A DNA stretch of 64,000 nt from Longimicrobium sp. (lineage in GTDB: Bacteria > Gemmatimonadota > Gemmatimonadetes > Longimicrobiales > Longimicrobiaceae): contig NZ_DATIND010000005.1 of NCBI RefSeq assembly GCF_035474595.1, forward strand, positions 1 to 64,000. The letters run 5' to 3'. Position numbers and translations under genes: made by a program. Positions 33,833 to 41,920 of this stretch are shown here, one piece after another. Within the stretch, counting starts at the first letter, position 1. Every line of letters starts with the position of its first letter. The notes beneath the pieces were generated by a model. It was not told the origin of the DNA. It was given only the letters and a program-made list of their open reading frames with translations, and ran no database searches.

Positions 33833-34738
33833 TCAGCTTTCGTCGGCGTCACGGGGGCGGGCGCCCTGCCACTCGGCCGAGTGCGGCTTCGAGGGCACGT
33901 CGGCGGCCTCCATCTCCAGCTCCAGCCCCGGCGACAGCCCCTCGCCCACGCGCGACCGCGAGTTCAGCGCCTGCGGCTGCTCGGGCGCGGGAACGGCGTG
34001 CTTGCCGTAGGGGTCCTGGTTGTCGAGCTCGTCCTCGCTGTAGTTCGTGGGGTTGGGGTCGCCGGTGCCGGGGCGCGAGCCCACGCGCGGCTGCGAGTGC
34101 GCCAGCTCCTCGTCCTCGAACTGCGCGCGGTCGCTCTGCTCCAGCGCCACCTCGCGGAGGTGCTGCGAATCGTCGCCGGCGGGATCGGTCTCGTCGCCCT
34201 GCCGCCTCCGCCCCATCCCGATGTTGCGCCCGGTCCACTCTCCCGACATGTGCCCCTCCCATGCGGTGGACTCGCCGGCGCGCCCGGTGCGGCGCGCGTC
34301 CTCGTCCACGTCCATCCGGTTCACCACCGTGTCCACCCCCTCCACCCCGCGCGCCGCCCGCACCGCGCGCTCCGCCTCGTCGGCCGAGTACACCGTGCCC
34401 GAGAGCTCGATGATCCCGCGGCTGATGCACCCCACGTCGATGCCGCGCTCGGCCAGCACGGGATCGTGCAGGAAGGCCTCGATGACGGCGTCCTCGAGCC
34501 CGCTCAGCTGCAGCGTCTCTTCCTCGCCGCGGCGCAGGTTGGCGGGGCCCCAGCGCCCGGCCATGTCGCGGGCGCGGTCGCGCAGGCGCGCGCCGGCCTG
34601 CCGCACGGGCTCGGGCGCCGCCGGCATTCCCCCCCGGCTCAGGAACACGCCGAGCGCCAGCCCGCCGGCCGCGCCAAGGGCGAACAGCAGCGCCTCGCCC
34701 AGGTCGGTTTCGTTTCGATCACGTGAGTTGTGTGCCAT
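33833..34738 (-). CDS. BON-domain membrane-anchored protein
   Basis: A 301-residue protein. An N-terminal hydrophobic helix (GEALLFALGAAGGLALGVFLSRGG) anchors it. Residues about 78-145 form a BON domain (DAVIEAFLHDPVLAERGIDVGCISRGIIELSGTV, then VDTVVNRMDV), which in other proteins binds phospholipid at the envelope. The remaining 150 residues are acidic and disordered, rich in Asp/Glu/Gln. It probably acts in envelope stress or attachment; nothing narrower is supported. Confidence 0.8.
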   Translation of the reverse strand: MAHNSRDRNETDLGEALLFALGAAGGLALGVFLSRGGMPAAPEPVRQAGARLRDRARDMAGRWGPANLRRGEEETLQLSGLEDAVIEAFLHDPVLAERGIDVGCISRGIIELSGTVYSADEAERAVRAARGVEGVDTVVNRMDVDEDARRTGRAGESTAWEGHMSGEWTGRNIGMGRRRQGDETDPAGDDSQHLREVALEQSDRAQFEDEELAHSQPRVGSRPGTGDPNPTNYSEDELDNQDPYGKHAVPAPEQPQALNSRSRVGEGLSPGLELEMEAADVPSKPHSAEWQGARPRDADES

Positions 34739-34825
34739 GCTCCCCCTTTCCCGATCCGTTTCGCGACGCTCGTCAAAAAGGTCGCTCGCAGGCGGGCCGG
34801 GGGTGCAAGTCGCGTTCCGGCGGGG

Positions 34826-35872
34826 TCAGCGGTTGCTGCCCGAGGGCTGGGAAGAGGAAGGCGGGGAGGATGACGAGCCGTCGCCGGACTGCTGGCGCCT
34901 GCGGCGCTCCTCGTCCTGGCGCTGGCGGGTGGCGCGGGTGCGCTCGCGGAAGTTGCGGTCGCGGTCGGTGTCCTCGGCCTGGCGGTCGATCTCCGTCCGC
35001 TGGCGGGACTGGGCGCGCTCGGACTCTTCCTTGTCGCGGTCCACGTGGATGGGCGGGGCGATGCGGGTGGGAAGCTTCTGCCCGGCGATGATGGGCACGC
35101 CGCCCTGGCCCAGCCCCCACTCGCGGCCGTTTTTGTCGCGGAAGGTCCAGTTGTGGATGCGGCGCTGGCGCTCGGCCTCGGCGGCCACCGAGTCGTTCCA
35201 GGTGCCCAAGACCGAGCCCAGGTGGTCCATGTAGCGCTCGTGCTCGGTCTTCTGCCGCTCCGGAACAGCCTCGGGGCGCACGATCAGCCGCCGGTCGCCA
35301 TACCCGGCGCCCAGGGGCCCGCCCGCCACGTCGCCGCCGATGGCGTTGCCGCCGGCGCCGGGAGCGCCGCCCGGCTGCGCGCCCGCCGGCCCGCGCGCAC
35401 CGCCGCCACGCGGCGCGGCCGGGATTCCGTTGGGAACGCTGGTCGGGAAGCGCTGCAGCCCCGGCAGCCGCGCGACGGCCGAGTCCATCGCGGCGGCGCT
35501 GACCCCCTGCGCGCGGGCCGCGGCCGCGGGTGCGGCGGAGAGGGGCGCGCCGGTGGAGGGCACCTTCGTGGGCCACTCGCCCACGTCCAGGTAGCTGACC
35601 TTCTCGGCCTGGTTCTGCCCCGCCTGCCGGGATTCGCGGCCGCGCGTGGCCTGGTCGATCCCCATCACCAGCAGCACCGCCAGCACCACGTGCACGCCCA
35701 CCGAGAACAGCACGCCCCCGCGCGTAACGCGCAGCCCGCCGCGGCGGCTCTCATGGCCACGCAGCGGCGGGCGGCTGGGAAGCACGGGCGCCGCCGGTCC
35801 GGTTCCGGCCACGGGGGGCGGAGCCAGCTCGGCGGGAAGCACGGGCGGAGGGGAGAGCGTGGCGGGGCTCAT
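34826..35872 (-). CDS. TonB-like anchored protein without a TonB C-terminal domain
   Basis: A 348-residue protein with a Pro-rich cytoplasmic start, a single membrane helix (GVLFSVGVHVVLAVLLVMGID), a Gly/Ala/Pro linker, then a charged helical C-terminus (RDKEESERAQSRQRTEIDRQAED) likely to be coiled coil. The SVGVHVVLA helix is like that of TonB and related energy-transducing anchors, but the TonB C-terminal beta domain is absent. It ends in a Ser/Gln-rich tail. Function unknown. Confidence 0.6.
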   Translation of the reverse strand: MSPATLSPPPVLPAELAPPPVAGTGPAAPVLPSRPPLRGHESRRGGLRVTRGGVLFSVGVHVVLAVLLVMGIDQATRGRESRQAGQNQAEKVSYLDVGEWPTKVPSTGAPLSAAPAAAARAQGVSAAAMDSAVARLPGLQRFPTSVPNGIPAAPRGGGARGPAGAQPGGAPGAGGNAIGGDVAGGPLGAGYGDRRLIVRPEAVPERQKTEHERYMDHLGSVLGTWNDSVAAEAERQRRIHNWTFRDKNGREWGLGQGGVPIIAGQKLPTRIAPPIHVDRDKEESERAQSRQRTEIDRQAEDTDRDRNFRERTRATRQRQDEERRRRQQSGDGSSSSPPSSSQPSGSNR

Positions 35873-36005
35873 GTGAAGCTTCTACTCCCCCCTGGAACTT
35901 CGGTTCCGGCGCGGCACCAGCCTTAACCAACCGCTTACGAGGCGCGGCGAGCGGCATATCTCAGACGACACGAGCAGGCTGCGGGCTGTCAATCGCGTCA
36001 TCAGG

Positions 36006-36071
36006 CAGAGCGATCACCGTCACCGAGCAGAGCGATTACCGTCACCGAGCAGAGCGATCACCGTCATCAGG
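36006..36071. repeat. Three 22-bp tandem repeats
   Basis: Units CAGAGCGATCACCGTCACCGAG at 36006, 36028 and 36050 differ at one to four positions. They lie in the 621-nt gap before the aminotransferase gene, which also carries repeats at 36154 and 36292 and a terminator, and no gene. Confidence 0.75.
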
Positions 36072-36153
36072 CACGGCAGAATAGCGCGCGCCGCGGAACA
36101 AGGAAGTGCGGTGAAACGCGGCGGGGAGTGGGGCGAAGATTGGGGTGGAAAAT

Positions 36154-36201
36154 GCGAGTGAACTCGCGGCTACAACGGCACGCAGTCCGCCTTCGCGGAC
36201 T
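36154..36201 (+). repeat. Family A double-hairpin repeat, copy 2
   Basis: Stem GCGAGT-GA-ACTCGC (36154-36167), linker GGCTACAACGGCACGC, second stem AGTCCGC-CTTC-GCGGACT (36184-36201), all perfect. Confidence 0.75.
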
Positions 36202-36291
36202 TCATTTCGGTGCGGGGAATAACTCTGGGGCGTCATGTCCGGCATCCCGAGAAACGCCGGTGCGATTCGTCTGCTGACGTGCTCAGCCGGC

Positions 36292-36360
36292 GATAGATCC
36301 TTCGGCCTGCAAAGTCTTGCGTGATGCAAGTTGCGCCGTGGCCGGCCTCAGGATGACGTC
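36292..36360 (+). repeat. Family B repeat, copy 1
   Basis: About 69 bp running from GATCCTTCGGCCTGCAA to GCCGGCCTCAGGATGACGTC, with a variable middle that can fold (CTTGC-GTGAT-GCAAG). Other copies are at 53966 (inverted), 54116 and 58255 (inverted). Confidence 0.75.
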
Positions 36361-36427
36361 AACGGGGAGTGCGCGGGAACAACGCTTTTGCGGTTCTCCC
36401 TCCCCGCCCGTCATCCAATCCTATCCC

Positions 36428-36469
36428 AAAAAACACCAGCGTCCCTCCACCAGAAGCAGGAAGGGACGC
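36428..36469 (-). terminator. Intrinsic terminator of the aminotransferase gene
   Basis: On the minus strand GCGTCCCT...AGGGACGC is followed within 5 nt by TTTTTT (plus-strand A-run at 36428-36433). It lies 25 nt past the stop at 36494. One of the few T-tailed terminators here. Confidence 0.85.
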
Positions 36470-36493
36470 CGGAGATCGCCATCTGCCCAGCCG

Positions 36494-37654
36494 TCACACC
36501 ATCTTCGCGATGCGCTCGGCGCCTTCGCGGAGGCGGTCTTCGCTGGTGGTGAGGGCGACGCGGAAGAAGCCCTCGCCGCCGGGGCCCAGCGACTTGCCGG
36601 GGAGCACGGACACGCCCTGCTCCAGCAGCAGCCGCTTCGCCCACGGCTCGCTCTCCACGCCAGCGGGGAGCGGCACCCAGAGGTACATGCTGGCGGCGGG
36701 TTTCGGCAGGTCGAAGCCGGCGGCGCGGAAGGCGTCCCACGCGGCGTCGCGGCGCGCCTGGAAGGTGGCCACGTTGCGCGGCACCCACTCGCCGTGCGAG
36801 CGCAGCGCCGCCACGCCCGCGTGCTGGATGCTGAACGGCACGCCCGTGTCCGCGAACGTCTTCACCCGCGTCACCGCGGCGATCAGGTCGGGATTCCCCA
36901 CCGCCCAGCCGATCCGCCACCCCGTCATGTTGTACGTCTTGGACAGCGAGTGGAACTCGATCGCCACCTCCTTCGCGCCCGGGATCTCGAGGATCGACGG
37001 CGGGAGATAGCCATCGTACGCGATCTCGCTGTAGGCGTTGTCGTACGCCAGGATCACGTCGTGCTCGCGGCACCACGCGACCGCCTTCGCCAGGTACTCG
37101 CGCGGGGCGATGGCCGCGGTGGGGTTGTTCGGGTAATTGAGGTAGAGAATGCGCGTCCGCCGCACCACCTCTTCCGGAATCTCCCAGAACGGCACCAGGA
37201 AGTCGTGCTCCGGCCGCAGGGGAACGAGGTGCGGCTCCCCGCCGGCGAGCACGGTGCCGCCCAGGTACGCCTGGTAGCCGGGGTCGGGAATGATGGTCAC
37301 GTCGCCCGGCTCCAGGAAGGCGAAGGGGAGATGGTAGATCCCCTCCTTGCTCCCGATCAGCAGCGCGATGTCGGCCATCGCGTCCACCTCCAGCCCGAAG
37401 CGGCCGCCCATCCACCGCGCGATCTCCTCGCGGAAGGGGACGAGGCCCAGCTGGAAGGGATAGCGCGAGTTGGCGGGGTCGCACACCGCCTGCTGCATGG
37501 CCTGCACGGCGGCCGGGGGCGGCGCCAGGTCGGCGTCGCCGGTGCCCAGGTCGATGACGTCGACGCCGCGGGCGCGCAGCTCGCGCTTGATGCCGGGGAC
37601 CTCGGTGAGCGGGTACGGCGGAAGGCTGCGGAAGCGGCGCGCGAGCTCGGGCAT
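36494..37654 (-). CDS. dapL: LL-diaminopimelate aminotransferase-like enzyme
   Basis: A 386-residue PLP class I aminotransferase: IDLGTGDADLAPPPAAVQAM, YPFQLGLVPFREEIARW, LNYPNNPTAA, and the PLP lysine in FHSLSKTYNMTGWRIGW. The N-terminal FRSLPPYPLTEVPGIKRELRARG pattern and overall length match the DapL subgroup, which makes LL-diaminopimelate directly from tetrahydrodipicolinate. With dapA and dapB in the window this completes the route up to LL-DAP. Other aspartate-type aminotransferase roles are possible. Confidence 0.8.
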   Translation of the reverse strand: MPELARRFRSLPPYPLTEVPGIKRELRARGVDVIDLGTGDADLAPPPAAVQAMQQAVCDPANSRYPFQLGLVPFREEIARWMGGRFGLEVDAMADIALLIGSKEGIYHLPFAFLEPGDVTIIPDPGYQAYLGGTVLAGGEPHLVPLRPEHDFLVPFWEIPEEVVRRTRILYLNYPNNPTAAIAPREYLAKAVAWCREHDVILAYDNAYSEIAYDGYLPPSILEIPGAKEVAIEFHSLSKTYNMTGWRIGWAVGNPDLIAAVTRVKTFADTGVPFSIQHAGVAALRSHGEWVPRNVATFQARRDAAWDAFRAAGFDLPKPAASMYLWVPLPAGVESEPWAKRLLLEQGVSVLPGKSLGPGGEGFFRVALTTSEDRLREGAERIAKMV

Positions 37655-37713
37655 GGGGATCCGGACCGGTTTGACGGACGTGCGAGTGAGATAACCGAAG
37701 TCCTAAGTGCTAA

Positions 37714-37798
37714 GTCCTGAGTCCCAAGTCTGCCAGATCACGCCTCAGCGCTCGCGCCAACCTGTTCCACTCAGGACCCGGGACTTGGGACTCAGGAC
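37714..37798. repeat. 17-bp inverted repeat with 51-nt spacer
   Basis: GTCCTGAGTCCCAAGTC at 37714-37730 is the exact reverse complement of 37782-37798. It lies between two same-strand genes. The units (CTAAGT, CTGAGT) resemble the heptamer array at 58127. Confidence 0.65.
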
Positions 37799-37805
37799 CT
37801 TCCTT

Positions 37806-38303
37806 TCAACCTTCCGCCGGCGCCGCGGGGCCGTGCGGCGGCTCCGCGGCGAAGATCATCCGCACGGCCAGCATCACCGCGCCGATGGTGATGGCCATGT
37901 CGGCCACGTTGAAGATGAACGGGAACCAGCGCACCTGGATGAAGTCGGTCACCCACCCGTTCATCACCCGGTCGCCCAGGTTCCCCAGCGCCCCGGCCAT
38001 GATCAGCACCGCGGCCAGCCGCACCAGCGAGTCGCGCGTCTGCTGCGCGATCCGCGCCGCCACCGCGATGCCGATGGACGCCGCGGCGACCAGGAGCGGA
38101 AGGCGGAGGTACTCCGGCAGCCCCTGCGCGAACGAGAAGGCGATCCCCGGGTTGCGGGCGTGCGCCAGCCACAGCCACCCGTCGATCACCGGGCGCTGCC
38201 CGTACAGGTGGATGTGGTTCTGCACCAGGAACTTGGTGAACCAGTCGGCGGCCACCACGGCGAACAGCGCCAGGGCCAGCCAGCGGCGTCGGTACAGCTT
38301 CAT
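37806..38303 (-). CDS. lspA: Lipoprotein signal peptidase
   Basis: Signal peptidase II, 165 residues, four membrane helices. It cleaves prolipoproteins after lipidation. Conserved motifs are VAADWFTKFLVQ, NPGIAFSFA, GALGNLGDRV (first catalytic Asp) and FIFNVADMAITIG (second catalytic Asp). Its ATG overlaps the stop of the FAH-family gene by 4 nt. It fits the several lipoprotein genes in this window. Confidence 0.95.
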   Translation of the reverse strand: MKLYRRRWLALALFAVVAADWFTKFLVQNHIHLYGQRPVIDGWLWLAHARNPGIAFSFAQGLPEYLRLPLLVAAASIGIAVAARIAQQTRDSLVRLAAVLIMAGALGNLGDRVMNGWVTDFIQVRWFPFIFNVADMAITIGAVMLAVRMIFAAEPPHGPAAPAEG

Positions 38304-38920
38304 GCGTGCTTCACGGGGTTGCGGACCACTCCCACGCCGGGAATCTCGACCTCCACCAGGTCGCCGTCGTGCAGCGGGCTGACGCCCGCGGGGGTGCCGG
38401 TGGCGATCACGTCGCCGGGCTCCAGCGTCATCACGCCGGAGATGTAGGCGATGAGCTGGGGGATGGAGAACGCCATCTCGCCCACGCGGCCGTGCTGGCG
38501 GACCTCGCCGTTCACGCGGCAGACCACCTCCAGCGCGTCGCGATCGACGCTGTCCAGCGGCACCATCTTCCCGATGGGGCAGAAGGTGTCGAAGCCCTTG
38601 GCCCGCGTCCACTGGCCGTCGGTCTTCTGCAGGTCGCGCGCGGTCACGTCGTTCAGCGGCGCGATCCCGGCCACGAAGTCCCACGCTTCGGGCGCGGGCA
38701 CGTGGCGCGCGCGCCGGCCGATGACCACCGCGATCTCGCCCTCGTGCTCCACCCGCTCGCTCTCCGGCGGAAGGACGACGGCGTCTCCATCGCCCACCAG
38801 CGACGACGGCGGCTTCAGGAAGATGAGCGGTCGCTCGGGAAGCTCGTTCCCCAGCTCGCGCGCGTGCTCCAGGTAGTTCCTGCCGACGCAGACGATCTTG
38901 GAGGGACGGGGGAGATCCAA
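38300..38920 (-). CDS. Fumarylacetoacetate hydrolase family protein
   Basis: About 206 residues, the compact form of this metal-dependent family. KIVCVGRNYLEHARELG opens the fold, then LIFLKPPSSLVGDGD, the metal-site segment EHEGEIAVVIGR, and GFDTFCPIGKMV. Members act as acylpyruvate hydrolases, oxaloacetate decarboxylases or aromatic-degradation hydrolases; the substrate is not readable. There is no ATG near the N-terminus; a TTG at 38920 is the best start. A family A repeat lies 62 nt upstream of it. Confidence 0.85.
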   Translation of the reverse strand: MDLPRPSKIVCVGRNYLEHARELGNELPERPLIFLKPPSSLVGDGDAVVLPPESERVEHEGEIAVVIGRRARHVPAPEAWDFVAGIAPLNDVTARDLQKTDGQWTRAKGFDTFCPIGKMVPLDSVDRDALEVVCRVNGEVRQHGRVGEMAFSIPQLIAYISGVMTLEPGDVIATGTPAGVSPLHDGDLVEVEIPGVGVVRNPVKHA

Positions 38921-38981
38921 GGCCGGTTGGCGCAGTTGAGGTTCGTCGATCGGCCGCCGTCTCCGCGTCGCCCCGTCAAGG

Positions 38982-39029
38982 GCGAATGAATTCGCGGCAA
39001 CAACGGCCCGAAGTCGGCCTTCGCGGACT
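38982..39029 (+). repeat. Family A double-hairpin repeat, copy 4
   Basis: Stem GCGAAT-GA-ATTCGC (38982-38995), linker GGCAACAACGGCCCGA, then AGTCGGC-CTTC-GCGGACT with one mismatch (39012-39029). Very close to copy 3. Confidence 0.75.
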
Positions 39030-39111
39030 CGCGCCCCGGCATCCGGGCGCATCACCGGCTGGTTCGCGGGGACGCGGAAAAGAAACCCCAGGCGCGGTTT
39101 TGTTCCCTCGC

Positions 39112-41670
39112 TCACCCCGCGGCGCGGCGCTCCTGGCGCTCGCCGTAGAAGTTCAGCATCGCCTGCTTCACCGTGGCCCACGGGCCCTTCACCAGCGGCG
39201 CGTCGGGGAGCGAGTCCAGGAAGTAGCGGCCGTAGCTCTTCCGTACGATGCGCCCGTCCAGCACCAGCACCACCCCGTGGTCGTCCGCCGAGCGGATCAG
39301 CCGCCCGAAGCCCTGCTTCAGGCGGATGGCGGCGTGCGGGAGCATGTAGTTCCAGAACGAGTTGCCGCCCGACTGCTCGATGGCCTCGATGCGCGCGGCG
39401 GTCACCGGCTCGCTGGGCACCTTGAACGGGAGCTTGGGGATGACCAGCCCGCGCAGCGGCTGGCCGGGAACGTCGACCCCCTCCCAGAAGCTCGTGGTCC
39501 CCAGCAGGATCCCCCGCCCCGACGCGGCGAAGCGCTCCACCAGCTGCGCGCGCGGCGCCTCGCCGTGCACGAACAGCGGCCACTCGTTGTCGATCCTCCG
39601 CGCGCGCAGCTCGTTGGCCACGTGGCGGAGCGCGCGGTAGCTGGTGAAGAGGACGAACAGTCCGCCGTCGCTGATCTTGGCGTGCTCGATGGTCGCGCGC
39701 ACCGTGGCCTCGTCGTGGCGGGGATCGCGGTCCCCCGCGGGGAGCGGCAGGTCCATCGGCACGGCGAGCAGCGACTGGCGCCCGAAGTCGAAGGGCGAGG
39801 GGAAGATGGCTTCGTCCACCCGGTGCTCGTCGGCGAAGGGGAAGCCCAGTCCCAGGCGCTGGCGGACGAAGCGGAAGTTCCCCTGCGTCGCCAGCGTGGC
39901 GGAGGTGAGGATCACCGTCGGCACCTGCTCGAAGACGGACTCGCGGAGGACGTCGGCCAGGTCCAGCGGCGCCGCGTTAAGGGTGAGGTTCCCTTCCCGC
40001 CCCTCGCGCTCGGGCTGGCGCTCGATCCAGCGCACCATCCTGATGTTGTCATCCCCCGGGCGGAGCGCCTGGCGGAGGGCGTCGCCGGCGCCGTCCACGC
40101 GGTTCATCGCCCCGCGCAGCTCCACCAGCTGAGCCTCCATCTGGCGCTGCATGTCCTCGTCCACCGTCACCCGCTCGCGCAGCAGCTCCATCGCCTCGCG
40201 CAGCGACTTCAGGTTGTCGAGCACGCCGGTGAGCGCGTCGTCCAGCCCCAGCGTCCACACCGGGTGGCTGGCGAATGAATCCTCCAGCCGGATCGTCTCC
40301 TCGCCCCCGCCGGTGAACAGGTCGCCCAGGAAGGAGAAGACGCTGGCCGCGCGGTCCCGCGCCCCGTCGAGCGCGGGGAAGATGCGGTGCTCGATGACGT
40401 CCAGCGCGCTGCGGGCGATCAGGTCGTTGCGCACCGCCTTCAGCGCCGTGGCGAAGGCGGGGATCAGCCCCTTGCCGCGGTTCTCCAGCCGCCGGAGGAT
40501 GCGGAACAGCCCGCGCCGGGTGATGCGCGCGCCCAGGTGGCTGGTGGCCGCCTCTTCCAGGTTGTGCGCCTCGTCCAGCACCAGCCGCTTGTAGGTGGGG
40601 AGCACGGCCGGCGCGGTGTAGTTTCCCAGCGCGCGGCGCACGGCCAGGTCGGAGAAGAGGAGGTGATGGTTGACGACCAGCACGTCGGCGGCCGAGGCCT
40701 CGCGGCGCGCGCGCTGGTAGAAGCAGTCCTCGAAGTGCGGGCACTTCACGCGCAGGCAGACGTCGGTCTCGCTGGCCACCTCGTCCCACACCTCGGCCGA
40801 GGGGCGGAACGACAGGTCCGAGAGCGAGCCGTCCTTGGTGGTCTGCAGCCAGTCGACGATTCCCGTGAGCTCCGCCTGCTTCTGCGCGTCGAAGAGCTGC
40901 GTGGAGCTCACCTTGGCCAGCAGCGCGCGGCGGATGGAGACGTAGTTGGCGCGCCCCTTCACCAGCGCGTACTTGAAGGGCTCGCCCAGGGCGCGGCGCA
41001 GCAGCGGCAGGTCCTTTTCGACCAGCTGCTCCTGCAGGTTGATGGTGTTGGTGGAGACGACGGTTCGCTCGCGGTTCTCCAGCGCCCAGCGGATGGCGGG
41101 AAGGAGGTAGGCCACCGACTTCCCGGTCCCCGTTCCCGCCTCGGCGATGCCCACGCCGCCCTCGTTGTACAGCTCGGCGATCATGCGCGTGAGCGCGCGC
41201 TGCTGCGGCCGGTCCTCGTAGCGCGGATGGCCGATGGAGAGCGGCCCGCCGGGCCCCAGCTCGTCGGCCACCGCGTCGGCGTCGATCGGCTGGTTGTCGC
41301 CCGGCTCGGGCGGCTCCAGGACGACGTAGAGCTCCGACGCGTCGTTGTCGATGATCGCGAACCCCAGCCCCTGCTCGAAGAGCCGCGCGGCCACGGAAAG
41401 GTCCGCCTCCGACGGCTGCAGCACGCCCGAGGGGTGGTTGTGGACCAGCAGCCCCGGCTGGGGGATCTCCTTCTCGCGGATCAGCGCCAGCACGGCCCCC
41501 GCGTGCCCGCGGGCGATGGTGCGCGGCTCCTCGACCGAGCCGCCCTCGCCCACCCTGCACACGAAGCACACCTCGTTGCCGCGCGCCCGCGCGATCTCGC
41601 TGCGGATGCGGGCGGCGGCGGCGGGCGACAGGAACAGGTCGACGGCGGAGCGCGGGGAGGCGGGCTTCAT
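39112..41670 (-). CDS. JAB (RadC-like) domain fused to a DinG-type helicase
   Basis: An 852-residue two-part protein. Residues 1-120 form a RadC-like JAB/MPN domain with the metal motif H77-N-H79-PSG...D90. Residues about 150-852 form an XPD/DinG superfamily 2 helicase: EAGTGTGKSVAYL (Walker A, 179-185), DEAH (366-369), and the late motifs TTSFWEGVDVPGQ and QGFGRLIRS. The Fe-S cluster positions are three-quarters conserved: C305-x4-C310-x5-C316, while the first, normally in KGRxxYxC, is Ser245 in KGRANYVS. It probably unwinds damaged or R-loop DNA; the JAB part is unexplained. The 250 nt upstream hold only the terminators of the next operon. Confidence 0.88.
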   Translation of the reverse strand: MKPASPRSAVDLFLSPAAAARIRSEIARARGNEVCFVCRVGEGGSVEEPRTIARGHAGAVLALIREKEIPQPGLLVHNHPSGVLQPSEADLSVAARLFEQGLGFAIIDNDASELYVVLEPPEPGDNQPIDADAVADELGPGGPLSIGHPRYEDRPQQRALTRMIAELYNEGGVGIAEAGTGTGKSVAYLLPAIRWALENRERTVVSTNTINLQEQLVEKDLPLLRRALGEPFKYALVKGRANYVSIRRALLAKVSSTQLFDAQKQAELTGIVDWLQTTKDGSLSDLSFRPSAEVWDEVASETDVCLRVKCPHFEDCFYQRARREASAADVLVVNHHLLFSDLAVRRALGNYTAPAVLPTYKRLVLDEAHNLEEAATSHLGARITRRGLFRILRRLENRGKGLIPAFATALKAVRNDLIARSALDVIEHRIFPALDGARDRAASVFSFLGDLFTGGGEETIRLEDSFASHPVWTLGLDDALTGVLDNLKSLREAMELLRERVTVDEDMQRQMEAQLVELRGAMNRVDGAGDALRQALRPGDDNIRMVRWIERQPEREGREGNLTLNAAPLDLADVLRESVFEQVPTVILTSATLATQGNFRFVRQRLGLGFPFADEHRVDEAIFPSPFDFGRQSLLAVPMDLPLPAGDRDPRHDEATVRATIEHAKISDGGLFVLFTSYRALRHVANELRARRIDNEWPLFVHGEAPRAQLVERFAASGRGILLGTTSFWEGVDVPGQPLRGLVIPKLPFKVPSEPVTAARIEAIEQSGGNSFWNYMLPHAAIRLKQGFGRLIRSADDHGVVLVLDGRIVRKSYGRYFLDSLPDAPLVKGPWATVKQAMLNFYGERQERRAAG

Positions 41671-41762
41671 GGGGTGGAAAGATAACGAAGATCGGCCCCC
41701 GGCGCCGCCCTCGCCGCGCGTCCCCGGCTCGGTCGTTTCAGCCGTCTCCCCAAACTGCATGA

Positions 41763-41896
41763 ATCACACGGAGGAACCGGAGGGAACGGAGGAGCTCTCC
41801 GCTTCCTCCGTTCCCTCCGTGTGATCTCCATCTTTTGCGGAGACGGGGATGGAGATGAAGACGCGGAGACGCGGGGATCGTCCCCCACGTCTCCGC
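41763..41896 (-). terminator. Double terminator of rSAM cassette copy 1
   Basis: Two hairpins follow the rSAM stop (41921). The first is GCGGAGACG (41863-41871) paired with 41888-41896, plus an inner GGGG/CCCC. The second is a long imperfect repeat, 41763-41825, with arms built of GGAACGGAGGA and TCCTCCGTTCC. The same pair occurs after cassette copy 2 at 46003-46138. Confidence 0.7.
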
Positions 41897-41920
41897 TTCG
41901 AATCTCCCGTACGATGGGCC

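Noticed and set aside
36006-36071. CRISPR array
   Set aside because: The units are directly contiguous without spacers, only three in number, and no cas genes are present. The 7- and 8-bp arrays fail for the same reason.
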